The notes beneath the pieces were generated by a model. The model saw only the letters and a list, made by a program, of their open reading frames with translations. It was not told where the DNA came from and did no database searches. A stretch of 46,524 bases of DNA, taken from NCBI RefSeq assembly GCF_018130065.1, contig NZ_JAFCME010000043.1, positions 1 through 46,524 of the forward strand, written 5' to 3'. This document shows, in pieces, positions 8,179 to 16,932 of the stretch. Made by a program: the position numbers and the translations under genes. The stretch's first letter is position 1. Each line of letters begins with the position of its first letter. The stretch is from Bradyrhizobium sp. AUGA SZCCT0158 (GTDB taxonomy: Bacteria > Pseudomonadota > Alphaproteobacteria > Rhizobiales > Xanthobacteraceae).

Positions 8179-8364
8179 GGGCTGTTGGGACGTTTCCACG
8201 GCTGGCATCCGCTTCGCGCCGGGATCGAGCGACCTTCAGAACAGGCGGTACCCCAAAAGAGGCAACCAGGTTCCATCCGCTCCGCGATATGTGATACGCA
8301 AAAACCGCCGAGCGTTGTGTTACAATTCCGTTGCCTGGCATATCCCACTCGAAAGGAGGCCGAG

Positions 8365-8847
8365 TTGAGCGTTGCCTTCACCAAGGAAGACAGTGCCGAA
8401 ACCGCATCGGAGACACTGCTCCCCGATCGCCCGATCTCTGCTCATCCGAACCTGGTTACGGAAGCGGGATTGAAGGCGCTCGAGTTTCAACTGCAACAGG
8501 CGCGCGAGGCGTACGAGACGGCGCAGCAGATCGAAGACGTGAATGAGCGGCGGCGGCAAGCGGCAACGCCCTTGCGGGATGCGCGCTACTTTGCGGCGAG
8601 AGTTCGGACGGCTCAGCTCGTCGCCAAGCCTACGTCAGTCGACAAGGTTGCGTTCGGGAGCACGGTGACCTTCAGGCGCGAGGATGGGCGCGTGCAGAAA
8701 TATCATATCGTGGGAGAGGACGAAGCGGACCCCAAGGCCGGCTCCATTTCCTTCGTGTCCCCGGTGGCAATATCTCTGATGGGCAAAGCTGTCGGAGATG
8801 TCGTCGGCGTATCCGGTCACGAGCTCGAGATCATTGCGATCTCCTGA
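8365..8847 (+). CDS. GreA/GreB-family protein (transcript-cleavage-factor-like)
   Basis: A 160-residue protein with Gre-family layout: an N-terminal helical hairpin (GLKALEFQLQQAREAYETAQ, then DVNERRRQAATPLRDARYFA) and a C-terminal FKBP-like domain (GSTVTFRREDGRVQKYHIVG, then ISFVSPVAISLMGKAVGDVV). GreA rescues backtracked RNA polymerase; shorter relatives bind the polymerase secondary channel with other effects. The acidic residues at the coil tip (IEDVNE) are compatible with Mg binding. The TTG at 8365 is chosen because a perfect AAAGGAGG (8352-8359) lies five bases upstream; the longer frame has none. It is probably a paralogue of the housekeeping GreA. Confidence 0.82.
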   Translation: MSVAFTKEDSAETASETLLPDRPISAHPNLVTEAGLKALEFQLQQAREAYETAQQIEDVNERRRQAATPLRDARYFAARVRTAQLVAKPTSVDKVAFGSTVTFRREDGRVQKYHIVGEDEADPKAGSISFVSPVAISLMGKAVGDVVGVSGHELEIIAIS

Positions 8848-8954
8848 GCCCAAGGAATTCGGCAACTCACAGCAAATTGACGGGCGCTTCCCGACAAGCG
8901 CCAGAATCGTGCCCGCAAAAAGGTCCATCGGCGTCAACGAGACGATGGCCCAGT

Positions 8955-10103
8955 ATGGTGACAAGTTCCACGCGCCGGTGGCGACATCATCGACCGACAG
9001 GCCTGATCGTTCTTCCCGTTCTGCTACTCGCGCTGGCGGGCGGGTCGGTCGCGGATATTGGCATGGACGCCAAAATTCAGCACATCGTCACGGCTTATCT
9101 GGCGCCGGAGACCGTGGGGAAGCCGGGCGGTCTCGCTGTGGCCGTCTACGCTGCGGGTCACACCGAGTTTTTCAACTACGGCGTCGCCGACGAAGCGACA
9201 AGGCAGCCGATCACTTCAGACACGTTGTTCAGCGTAGCGTCGGTGCGCAAACCGTTTGAGGCAACCCTGGTCGCGCTGGGTACGCTTCGCGGCGAACTCC
9301 GTCTCGATGATCCCGTGAGCAGATATGTCCCCGAGCTGCGCGGCGACTACATCAAACGCGTGACGATCGGCGAACTGGCAACGCATACATCCGGGCTCCT
9401 GCTGCCGACCGATCACCCGCCATGGCCGAACGATTCGTTCACGCTGCCGCGATTCTTCGAGGCGCTCAACGCCTGGACGCCGCCATCAGGCGAGCAGCCG
9501 GGCAAGCAGCGCATCTACACCCACGCGGGATATGTGCTGCTGCAGCTCGCGCTCGAACGTCGCTACGGTCGACCCATCGGTGATCTCGTTGAGGCGCGTA
9601 TTCTAAAGCCCCTTGGCATGAACCAGACATTCCTTCCCGAGCGCGGGCCGGACCATCGCGCCATGCTGGCTCCGGAACTGATGGAGCGTGTCGTGCAGGG
9701 CTACTCCGATACGGGCATGGCGATTGGTCCCCCTGGAGATCAGCAGACTTACTACGATTTCCCGAGGACTGGTCAGATGTTCACCTCGGCGCGCGATCTG
9801 GCCACCTTTCTGGCTGCCTTCATCGATGGAGAGGCGATCGATCCGCAGTTGCGGCAAGCATTGCAGATGACGCAGCGTGAGGCATTTCACGTGACCGAGA
9901 AGTTCGGACAGGCGATGGCCTGGGAAAACATCCACTTGAACGACGTGACCGTCGTCGACAAGCCGGGCGGACTTAACAACGCGTCGGCCTATCTCGGCCT
10001 GGTGCCGGCGCACAAGGTCGGTATCGTCCTGCTCGCCAACCGCGGCGAATTTCCGCATGAGATCGCCCGCTACCACGTGCTGCCTGAATTGGCGCGAGAA
10101 TAG
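8955..10103 (+). CDS. serine hydrolase, beta-lactamase (class C-like) family, exported
   Basis: A 382-residue penicillin-binding-protein/AmpC-like hydrolase. It has an N-terminal export segment (TGLIVLPVLLLALAGGSVAD, about 15-34). The nucleophile motif is S96-V-R-K99 (FSVASVRKPF). The second motif, normally Tyr-x-Asn, reads Y188-T-H190. The third, normally Lys-Thr-Gly, reads K336-P-G338 in DKPGGLNNASAYLGLVP. These changes make true beta-lactamase activity uncertain; an esterase or peptidase role is possible. The ATG at 8955 is chosen so that the signal peptide begins the protein; an upstream TTG at 8877 is less likely. Confidence 0.85.
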   Translation: MVTSSTRRWRHHRPTGLIVLPVLLLALAGGSVADIGMDAKIQHIVTAYLAPETVGKPGGLAVAVYAAGHTEFFNYGVADEATRQPITSDTLFSVASVRKPFEATLVALGTLRGELRLDDPVSRYVPELRGDYIKRVTIGELATHTSGLLLPTDHPPWPNDSFTLPRFFEALNAWTPPSGEQPGKQRIYTHAGYVLLQLALERRYGRPIGDLVEARILKPLGMNQTFLPERGPDHRAMLAPELMERVVQGYSDTGMAIGPPGDQQTYYDFPRTGQMFTSARDLATFLAAFIDGEAIDPQLRQALQMTQREAFHVTEKFGQAMAWENIHLNDVTVVDKPGGLNNASAYLGLVPAHKVGIVLLANRGEFPHEIARYHVLPELARE

Positions 10104-10283
10104 CGACGCGCCGGTGGCCGTCATAAGTCGCCCGGCCTGTGGCTCCCGTGTTGTCATATGGCGGTGCAGCGAGCCGGGCTGACGCGACCGGCCGCTTTTC
10201 AATTTTGCATACCTTCTCGACGAAACGGCGTCGTACTATCCCTGCAACGCGTGTTCGAGATCGAGAAAAAGGGGAGCCTCTCC

Positions 10284-10841
10284 GTGGCGGATCTGCAGAA
10301 GAAAGAGCCGGTCGCACTGCCGACCTGGCCCGACGACGTGTACCGCGTCCTCAAGGAGGCTGACGTGCGCCAGGTCGGAATGGTGCCGGATGCGGGGCAC
10401 AGCCGCCTCATCCGCGCATTCGAGGCGGATCCTCAAGCCCGTGTCATCACACTGACCACCGAAGAGGAAGGGATCGCCATGCTGGCAGGTGCCTGGCTCG
10501 GCGGAGAACGCGGCGTCCTGCTGCTGCAATCGAGCGGCGTCGGCAACTGCATCAACATGCTGTCGCTGCCGATGATCTGCCGCATGCCGCTCTTGATGCT
10601 GGTGACGATGCGCGGCGAATGGGGTGAGTTCAACCCGTGGCAGGTCCCGATGGGCCAGGGCACCAGGGCCGTCCTCGAAGCCATGGGCGTGATCGTGACG
10701 CGCGCCGACGAGCCGCATCTGGTCGCTTCGACCGTATCCGGCGCGGCCAACCTTGCCTTCAACACCTGGCGGCCCGCCGCCGTCCTGATCGGACAGCGCG
10801 TGCTCGGCGCCAAGAATTTCAAGGAGCTTGCCCGCAAATGA
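10284..10841 (+). CDS. ThDP-dependent decarboxylase, alpha subunit (sulfopyruvate/phosphonopyruvate-type)
   Basis: A 185-residue protein matching the pyrimidine-binding half of thiamine-diphosphate decarboxylases. The key segment is VITLTTEEEGIAMLAGAWLG, whose Glu would activate the cofactor, followed by RGVLLLQSSGVGNCINMLSL and LMLVTMRGEWGEFNPWQVPM. In ComD/ComE-type sulfopyruvate decarboxylases the two halves are separate subunits, as here. The GTG at 10284 is chosen because GGGGAG lies seven bases upstream. Its stop overlaps the next start (ATGA), so the subunits are translationally coupled. The substrate could be sulfopyruvate, phosphonopyruvate or another 2-oxo acid. Confidence 0.83.
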   Translation: MADLQKKEPVALPTWPDDVYRVLKEADVRQVGMVPDAGHSRLIRAFEADPQARVITLTTEEEGIAMLAGAWLGGERGVLLLQSSGVGNCINMLSLPMICRMPLLMLVTMRGEWGEFNPWQVPMGQGTRAVLEAMGVIVTRADEPHLVASTVSGAANLAFNTWRPAAVLIGQRVLGAKNFKELARK

Positions 10842-11437
10842 ACGTTCCCAACGAACTGCTGCATCGCCGCGATGTCGTCAATGAATTGCTGCGCGATCGC
10901 AGCGATCTCCTGGTCGTTGCCGGGCTCGGCGCCCCCAACTGGGATATCTCGGCTGCGGGCGACAGCCCGAACAACTTCCCGCTCTGGGGCGCGATGGGCG
11001 CGGCCGCCATGATGGGCTTTGGTCTTGCCATCGCGCAGCCCAAGCGCCGGGTGCTCGTCATCACCGGCGACGGCGAGATGCTGATGAGCCTCGGCGCGCT
11101 TGCCACGATCGCGGTCCAGAACCCTCCTAACCTCACTATCGCCGTGCTTGATAATGAGCGCTTCGGCGAGACCGGAATGCAGAAGACCCACACGGCAGCC
11201 GGCGTCGATCTCGCCGGGATCGCCACGGCCGCCGGCTTCAGGACATCGCGGATCGTCAGGACCATGGCCGAGGTCACCGAGATCCGCGATCTCGCACACC
11301 GCGGCAACGGGCCCGTGTTCGCGCAGGTCAAGATCAATCCCGAAGCGCTTTACTTCGTGCTGCCGCCGGCCGACGGCGGTATCCTCAGCACCCGCTTCAG
11401 GCAATCCGTGCTGGGCGACGGCTCGCTGTATAATTGA
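10838..11437 (+). CDS. ThDP-dependent decarboxylase, beta subunit (cofactor-binding half)
   Basis: A 199-residue partner of the preceding gene. It carries the ThDP/Mg motif GDGEMLMSLGALATI, with GDG at 77-79 and the closing Asn at 106 (VLDNERFGETG). The two genes overlap by four bases, and AAGGAG lies within the 3' end of the first. In this enzyme type the active site forms at the interface of alpha and beta subunits. The pair ends convergently 82 bases before the last gene of the large minus-strand operon. No sulfonate or phosphonate genes are adjacent, so the substrate is open. Confidence 0.84.
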   Translation: MNVPNELLHRRDVVNELLRDRSDLLVVAGLGAPNWDISAAGDSPNNFPLWGAMGAAAMMGFGLAIAQPKRRVLVITGDGEMLMSLGALATIAVQNPPNLTIAVLDNERFGETGMQKTHTAAGVDLAGIATAAGFRTSRIVRTMAEVTEIRDLAHRGNGPVFAQVKINPEALYFVLPPADGGILSTRFRQSVLGDGSLYN

Positions 11438-11490
11438 CAGAAATAAAGGACGCTGAACGGCAACACGCGGGACATGCTCAACCTCGCGAT

Positions 11491-11506
11491 GCCGGGGCCC
11501 GCCGGC
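11491..11506. terminator. stem-loop between convergent transcription units
   Basis: GCCGG and CCGGC form a 5-bp GC stem with a 6-base loop in the 82-base gap between the decarboxylase pair and the end of the large minus-strand operon. The position suits a shared terminator; no T-run supports it. Confidence 0.35.
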
Positions 11507-11519
11507 TTGGCAACCTCGA

Positions 11520-13118
11520 TCAGGACATCGCGGCGATCAGGTCGTCGGCGCGGGTCACCATCGCCACGTTCTGGATCGCGTAGTTCACCGCGGCGATGTG
11601 CCATTCGGCGTTCATCGTCGAGCAGCAATCCTCCGGCACGATCATGTAGAAGCCTTTGTCCGCGCCGGTGCGGGCGGTGTGCTCGATCGACATATTGGTC
11701 CAGGCACCGGTGACGATGACGAAATCGCGCCCGGCCGCCTTCAGCATGGCCTCCAGCCTCGTGCCCTCCCAGGCGCTCATCCGCATTTTCTCCACCACCT
11801 GGTCGCCGGCGTGCGGCTCCAGTCCCGGCACCGGCGCAGCGCCCCAGGTGCCGCGCACCAGTGCCTTTGCGTCGATCAACCCTTCGAACAGCGGCGCATT
11901 CGCGGTCACGCCAGGCGCGCCCGGCTCGACCACGAACCAGACGTGAATCACCAGGACGCCGCGGGCACGCGCAGCCTCCGCGAGCCGCTTTGCGTTGGCG
12001 ATGGCGTTCTGTTCGCGGCAATGCACCGGCGAGCCGGATGACGCAAAGGCGCCGCCGTCCATCACGACGTCGTTCTGCATGTCCTGAATGATCAGCGCGC
12101 AGCGCGTCGGATCGACCGCGTAACCCGGCTCGGCGATTTGGGCTGCGGACCGATTGACGGTGGCCACCGGCGCCGGCTCCGGCCGGGCTGCGGCCGGCGA
12201 ATTTTGGCCGGCGCGCATATAGGGCTCGTTGCGCGGTCCGACCTTCACCGGCACCGCATAAACCGAATGCGTCGCGGTGATGTAGAGCGTGCGCCAATCG
12301 GGGCCGCCCCAGGTCAGATTGCTGACCAGCTCGGGAACGCGCAGCTTGCCGATCAATCGGCCGTCCGGCGTATAGACCCAGATTCCGCCCGGCGCCGACA
12401 CCCAGACATTGCCGAGCGCGTCGCATTTCATGCCGTCCGGCACGCCGGGCTCGGTGGCCGAGACGATGTTGGAGGCGAACACCCGGCCGTTGCGGAGACC
12501 GCCGCCGGCATCGACGTCGAACACGCGGATCAGATGCTTGACGGTATCGTTGACGTAGAGCCGCTGCTCATCCGGCGAAAAGCACAGCCCGTTCGGCTGA
12601 TCGAACAGATAGCGGTCGACCAGCAATTCCGGAGGGCCGCCGCGGGGCGGCACACGATAGACGCCCTGGAAGCCGAGCTGGCGGGGCCGTTCGACGCCGT
12701 AGACCGGCATCCGGCCGTACCACGGGTCGGAGAAATAGATCGCACCGTCGGACTTGACGCAGACGTCGTTCGGCGAGTTCAGCTCCAGCCCGTCGAAATG
12801 CGACGCCAAAATCTCGCGCCGCCCGTCGGGGCGTTCGCGTACCAGCGTGGAGGTGGCGTGTTCGCAGACGATCAGGTTCAGCCCGGCATCATAGGTCATG
12901 CCGTTGCATTTGTTGGATGGACGCATCGCGTCGCGAACGCCCTGCGCGTCGAGACAGCGGCGCACGTCGCCCGGCATGTCGGAGAACAGCAAGTCATGCG
13001 TCTTCGGGTGCCAGACCGGCCCTTCCGTGAACTGGAATCCGGTGCCGGCCTGCCGCACCGGCGCCCACAGGTCGATCAATTCGGCAAAGGACGGGCGCAG
13101 CGCGATATGCGTGGTCAT
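11520..13118 (-). CDS. SMP-30/gluconolactonase fused to an isochorismatase-type hydrolase
   Basis: A 532-residue two-domain enzyme. Residues about 20-295 are a six-bladed SMP-30/lactonase propeller with metal-site candidates E32 (FTEGPVWHP), N117 (NSPNDVC) and D228 (GVPDGMKCD). A Pro/Ala linker (305-325) leads to an isochorismatase-like domain (335-532) with D346 (LIIQDMQNDVV) and K444 (VVEKMRMSAWEGT). The nucleophile position, usually Cys in TDxCVxxT, is Ser477 (GAWTNMSIEHTAR). The protein could open a lactone and cleave an amide or ester in one pathway. The start at 13118 has GGAG seven bases upstream. It is the last gene of the operon. Confidence 0.87.
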   Translation of the reverse strand: MTTHIALRPSFAELIDLWAPVRQAGTGFQFTEGPVWHPKTHDLLFSDMPGDVRRCLDAQGVRDAMRPSNKCNGMTYDAGLNLIVCEHATSTLVRERPDGRREILASHFDGLELNSPNDVCVKSDGAIYFSDPWYGRMPVYGVERPRQLGFQGVYRVPPRGGPPELLVDRYLFDQPNGLCFSPDEQRLYVNDTVKHLIRVFDVDAGGGLRNGRVFASNIVSATEPGVPDGMKCDALGNVWVSAPGGIWVYTPDGRLIGKLRVPELVSNLTWGGPDWRTLYITATHSVYAVPVKVGPRNEPYMRAGQNSPAAARPEPAPVATVNRSAAQIAEPGYAVDPTRCALIIQDMQNDVVMDGGAFASSGSPVHCREQNAIANAKRLAEAARARGVLVIHVWFVVEPGAPGVTANAPLFEGLIDAKALVRGTWGAAPVPGLEPHAGDQVVEKMRMSAWEGTRLEAMLKAAGRDFVIVTGAWTNMSIEHTARTGADKGFYMIVPEDCCSTMNAEWHIAAVNYAIQNVAMVTRADDLIAAMS

Positions 13119-13140
13119 CGCTGGTCTCCGAAGCCGCCGC

Positions 13141-13989
13141 TCACGCTGCGAACCAATTGCGTGACGGCAGCGATTGTACCGTCGGTCCCGGCACCGCCAT
13201 GTCGAGCCGCGCCACGACCTGGCCGTGCTCGATCTTGGCCGGCTTGTCATGCACCGGCAGCAGGAAGCGCGAACCGGACAGCAGCCGCTTGATCGCCGCC
13301 TTCTCCTCGCGCTTGGTGTTGCCGTGATTGCCTGTGGTGCGGGGCTCGTTATGATGCAGTTCGTGGAAAGGATTCACGATCTGGTCGTTGAAATCGTAGA
13401 TCACGTCGCCGCATATGGTGGCGCGGCCCTCGGCGGTCTCGACATGGATGTTCATCGAACCTTCGGTGTGGGCGCCCGCTGCATCGACGGTGACGCCGGG
13501 GCAGACCTCGATCGGGCCGGACAGTTCGAGGTCCTCGAGACGCAACGCGTGGCGGGTGTGCAGCCGGTCGATCAAATGCTTGATGTCAGGCGCCGGATAT
13601 TGCGGATGCATCAGGCCCGACACCGAATATTCCAATTCGCGCCGGTTCAGCAGCACCGTCGTGTTCATCGGGAACAACTCGTCCTTGCCGGCATGGTCGA
13701 TGTGGAGATGGGTGTGCATGACGTAGCGCACATCGCCCATCCGCACGCCATGCCTGGCGAGCTGGTTCTCGATCATGTTCTCATGGTGCTGCAGGCCGCG
13801 CATGCCGAGGCTTTCCATGATCTGATTGTGCCGATAGCCGGTATCGACCACCATCGGCCACGGCCCTCCGAGGATCAGGAAGCCGTATGTGTATACCCGC
13901 CTGGTGCGCCCGCAATCACGTCCCAGCACGAGGAAGCTGGATTCCAGTTCGATGTCGCCGTAGTCCAGGATCTTGATTTCGAGCGCCAT
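13141..13989 (-). CDS. metallo-beta-lactamase-fold hydrolase, N-acyl-homoserine-lactonase-like
   Basis: A 282-residue MBL-fold protein with a complete dinuclear metal site: H94-x-H96-x-D98-H99 (MHTHLHIDHAG), H174 (GAHTEGS), D195 (CGDVIY) and H247 (LPVHDKP). The spacing matches the AHL-lactonase branch of the family. No LuxI/LuxR quorum system is present in the window, and the gene sits in a catabolic operon, so it more likely opens a lactone intermediate than quenches signals. It starts 40 bases after the amidohydrolase and ends 22 bases before the SMP-30 fusion. No signal peptide is seen. Confidence 0.86.
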   Translation of the reverse strand: MALEIKILDYGDIELESSFLVLGRDCGRTRRVYTYGFLILGGPWPMVVDTGYRHNQIMESLGMRGLQHHENMIENQLARHGVRMGDVRYVMHTHLHIDHAGKDELFPMNTTVLLNRRELEYSVSGLMHPQYPAPDIKHLIDRLHTRHALRLEDLELSGPIEVCPGVTVDAAGAHTEGSMNIHVETAEGRATICGDVIYDFNDQIVNPFHELHHNEPRTTGNHGNTKREEKAAIKRLLSGSRFLLPVHDKPAKIEHGQVVARLDMAVPGPTVQSLPSRNWFAA

Positions 13990-14029
13990 GTGATCGTTTC
14001 CCCTCGTTGAATCCTGTTGTTCTCTAAGA

Positions 14030-14929
14030 TCAGGCCAGCCGGTAAATCCCGGCGGCGGTGTCGTGAAAAATCGCCTGCCGGTCCGCGGCGGACAGCGTCT
14101 GCGTCGCCGTGCGATAGGCATCGAACAGCGCCTCGTAGCGGGTCCAGAGTTTTTCAATCGGAAAGTTCGAGCCGAACATGCAGCGTCCGGCGCCGAACAG
14201 CCGCAAGGTTTCGCCGACCACGAAACCGATATGCGCCGGGTCGTTGCGATGCAGGAAGGTGCCGAGGCCGGACAGCTTCGCCACGACGTTGGGCCGCTGC
14301 GCCAGCAGCGCCATGCCGGTGCGCCAGGCTTCGATGCCGGCCGGCGACAAATCCTCCAGCATGCCGGCATGCTGCAAAACGAAGCTGACGCCGGGACAGG
14401 CATCGGCAAGCTCGGCCGCACCAGCCATCTGCGGCGCGAAAACCTGCAGATCGAAGGCCCAGCCATATTCGTTCAATCGCGCGATGTTGCGCCGGAGCGT
14501 CGGATCGCGCGCCAGATCCGGAGCCGATGCGAAGCGGTATTGCGGATTGTCGTGCCAGTGCAACTGCATCCTGACGCCGCGCACCAGCGGGAACGCCGCC
14601 AGCTGCTCCAGTTGAGGCCGCACATCCTCCACGGTGAAATCCGCATAGGCGACGATGGCGTGCGGCCAGCCGGTTTCCCGGGCGGCGTCGCTGACATAGC
14701 GGACCTCATCGAGGAAGCGCGCCGGTGCCCAGTTCGCCTGCACGTAAACCGACCGCGTGATGCCGGCGGCGGAAACATCCGCCAGATATTCCGCGATGGT
14801 GTAGTCGCGGCGGATCGGCTCATAGGGCCCAAAGATCCGCGGCTGCATCGGCCCGAGCAGCCAGGGCAGATCCTGCTGCCGCCAGATGTGATGATGCGCA
14901 TCGACGCAGCCGGACGCAGGCTTACTCAT
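14030..14929 (-). CDS. amidohydrolase family 2 protein (PDC hydrolase/decarboxylase-like TIM barrel)
   Basis: A 299-residue amidohydrolase-2 protein. The N-terminal metal motif is H12-x-H14 (CVDAHHHIWRQQDLPWLLGP), followed by family segments SVYVQANWAPARFLDEV, GVRMQLHWHDNPQYR, LQHAGML and the C-terminal MFGSNFPIEKLW. Relatives hydrolyse lactones (2-pyrone-4,6-dicarboxylate, rhamnonolactone) or decarboxylate aromatic acids. The ATG at 14929 overlaps the stop of the VWA gene (ATGA). With its MBL and SMP-30 neighbours it gives three candidate ring-opening hydrolases in a row. Confidence 0.86.
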   Translation of the reverse strand: MSKPASGCVDAHHHIWRQQDLPWLLGPMQPRIFGPYEPIRRDYTIAEYLADVSAAGITRSVYVQANWAPARFLDEVRYVSDAARETGWPHAIVAYADFTVEDVRPQLEQLAAFPLVRGVRMQLHWHDNPQYRFASAPDLARDPTLRRNIARLNEYGWAFDLQVFAPQMAGAAELADACPGVSFVLQHAGMLEDLSPAGIEAWRTGMALLAQRPNVVAKLSGLGTFLHRNDPAHIGFVVGETLRLFGAGRCMFGSNFPIEKLWTRYEALFDAYRTATQTLSAADRQAIFHDTAAGIYRLA

Positions 14930-16044
14930 CGGGCGGCCCTCCGTCGTGAGAGATCGAGAACATGCCGGCACAGCCGCTCCGTCGTCGCGCCGTTGGCGAC
15001 GCTGTCGAGCATCGGCAGCACCGCGCGCAGCGCGGCGGTCTCCGGGCGATAATCGGCCGCGGCAGCAAGCGGCGTCAACCAGTCGATCCGCCAGGCGCGC
15101 GCGGCGAGATGGCCGACCGCGCGTGTCATCTGCGCCGGATCGCCGCGCTCGAGCCCGTCGGACAGCACCAGCACCAGCGCGCCGCGGGCATAGCCGGCGA
15201 AACGCGGCACCGAAAGGAAGGCGGCCAGCGCATCGCCGATCCGGGTGCCGCCGTCCCAATCGGCCACGAGGTCGGCTGCGACGGCAAGCGCCTGCTCGCG
15301 ATTCTTCAGCCGCAGCGCGCGGGTCAGCCGCGTCAGCCGCGTGCCGAACGTGAACACCTCGACGCGCGGCGCTGCGTTGACCAGCGCATGGGCAAAGCGC
15401 AGATGTGCGTCGGAGCGCGCTTTCATAGAGCCCGACACGTCGATCAACAGCAGGATGGCGCGCGGCCGCAGCTGACGTTCGCGGCGGCGCAGATAGAAGA
15501 TCTCGCCATCGGTCCGGATCGCGTCACGCAGCGAGCGCTGCAAGTCGAAGCCGGCGCCGCGTTTGGCGGAGCGCATCCGATAGCCGCGGCGGCGCGGTAG
15601 CCGGGCCGGCAAATGCCGGCTGAAACGCGCCAGCTGCTGGCTTTCGTCGTCCGGCCGCAGCTTGCGCCGCGACAGCGCCTCGCTTGAAGTCGCCGCCTGC
15701 CCGGTTTCGTTGACCTCGTCCGATAGCGGCGCGTCATAGCCGGCGCCCTCGTCCTGAACTTCCAGCTCCTCGTCGCTGTCGGCGACCTGATCGGACAGCA
15801 CGCCGGCAAGGCCGAGAAAATGCATGTCGAACAGCATGTCGAAATCGGGTTGCCGCTCGAACGGCGGCGCCAGCGTGGCGACGCCGGCACGGCGGATGTC
15901 CTCGATATCGCGCGGGCCGAGCAGTTCGATCGCGCGCAGAAAGGCCAGGCCCTGTTCCGGCGCGACCGAAAAGCCGTTGCGGCGCAGCAGTGCGATGAAC
16001 TCCAGCAGCGGCCGGGCTGCGCGCGGCAGGGCGGATACCGTCAT
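14926..16044 (-). CDS. VWA-domain protein, CoxE-like Mo-hydroxylase maturation factor
   Basis: A 372-residue protein. The C-terminal half is a von Willebrand A domain with the MIDAS motif D202-V-S-G-S (LLIDVSGSMKARSD) and VLVLSDGLERGD. The N-terminal half is helical with a Glu/Asp-rich insert (about 84-112). CoxE acts with the AAA+ ATPase CoxD to mature the Mo site of CO dehydrogenase; the same pairing with the preceding MoxR gene, overlapping by ATGA, supports that role here. I take the start at 16044 because of that overlap; a longer frame upstream lies inside the MoxR gene. Confidence 0.87.
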   Translation of the reverse strand: MTVSALPRAARPLLEFIALLRRNGFSVAPEQGLAFLRAIELLGPRDIEDIRRAGVATLAPPFERQPDFDMLFDMHFLGLAGVLSDQVADSDEELEVQDEGAGYDAPLSDEVNETGQAATSSEALSRRKLRPDDESQQLARFSRHLPARLPRRRGYRMRSAKRGAGFDLQRSLRDAIRTDGEIFYLRRRERQLRPRAILLLIDVSGSMKARSDAHLRFAHALVNAAPRVEVFTFGTRLTRLTRALRLKNREQALAVAADLVADWDGGTRIGDALAAFLSVPRFAGYARGALVLVLSDGLERGDPAQMTRAVGHLAARAWRIDWLTPLAAAADYRPETAALRAVLPMLDSVANGATTERLCRHVLDLSRRRAAR

Positions 16045-16922
16045 GCCGCGATCTCCGCGATGATGGCATCGAGCCGCGGCGCGATGAAGGCGAGGTCCTC
16101 CTCGTCCTTCAGCGCCACGCCGATCGCGCGGCGGAACGCGTCCGGCCACGGCGCACCTGACTTCGCCAGCAGCGTCGACGCTTCCGCCCAGTCGATCGCT
16201 TCAGCGACGCCGGGCGGCTTGGTCAGCGGCTCCTGCCGCAGCCGGCCGACCGCCGTGACGATCGCGCGCGCGGTGGCCTCGGCGACGGAGGACGAGCGCA
16301 TCATGATGATTCGCGCCTCGCGCTCCGGATCCGGATAGGCGATGTAGTGATAGACGCAGCGCCGCCGCAGCGCTTCGTGCAGGTCGCGGGTGCGGTTCGA
16401 GGTCAGGACCACCACCGGGCGTTCATGCGCGCGCAGCGTGCCGCGCTCCGGGATCGAGATCGAGAAGTCCGACAGGAATTCGAGCAGGAACGCCTCGAAC
16501 TCCGGATCGGAGCGGTCGATTTCGTCGATCAGCAGCACCGTCGATTCCGGCCTGCGCAGCGCCGCCAGCATCGGCCGCTCGATCAGGAAATCGTCGCGAT
16601 AGATGTCGATCGGCTCGTCGCCGGCCTGGCGGATCGCCAGCATCTGGCGCGGGTAGTTCCACTCGTACAGCGCAGCGGCGGAGTCGATGCCCTCGTAGCA
16701 TTGGAGCCGGATCAGCTGCCGTCCCATGATTCCGGCGATCGCCTTGGCGGCCTCGGTCTTGCCGACACCCGGCGCGCCTTCCAGCAGCAGCGGCTTGCCG
16801 AGCGCGAGCGCGAGGTAGCCGGCCGTGGCAAAGCCGTCATCGGCGAGGTAATAGGCCGCGCGCAGCGCCTCGGCCAGTTTCTCCGGCCGATCGATCCCAC
16901 CAACACTGCCGCGCACCGCCAT
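16041..16922 (-). CDS. MoxR-family AAA+ ATPase, CoxD-like
   Basis: A 293-residue MoxR ATPase. Walker A is GAPGVGKT (49-56), Walker B VLLIDEID (129-136), with the sensor segment VVLTSNRTRDLHEALRRRCV. In cox clusters the CoxD ATPase works with CoxE to insert or modify the metal centre of the Mo-hydroxylase. Here it follows the large-subunit genes by 10 bases and overlaps the CoxE-like gene, the standard arrangement. It is soluble and lacks any membrane segment. Confidence 0.9.
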   Translation of the reverse strand: MAVRGSVGGIDRPEKLAEALRAAYYLADDGFATAGYLALALGKPLLLEGAPGVGKTEAAKAIAGIMGRQLIRLQCYEGIDSAAALYEWNYPRQMLAIRQAGDEPIDIYRDDFLIERPMLAALRRPESTVLLIDEIDRSDPEFEAFLLEFLSDFSISIPERGTLRAHERPVVVLTSNRTRDLHEALRRRCVYHYIAYPDPEREARIIMMRSSSVAEATARAIVTAVGRLRQEPLTKPPGVAEAIDWAEASTLLAKSGAPWPDAFRRAIGVALKDEEDLAFIAPRLDAIIAEIAA

Positions 16923-16932
16923 CCCGAGCCCC

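Noticed and set aside
13141..13989. Quorum-quenching role for the AHL-lactonase-like protein
   Set aside because: No quorum-sensing genes are nearby and it lies in a catabolic operon; family resemblance does not prove AHL as substrate.
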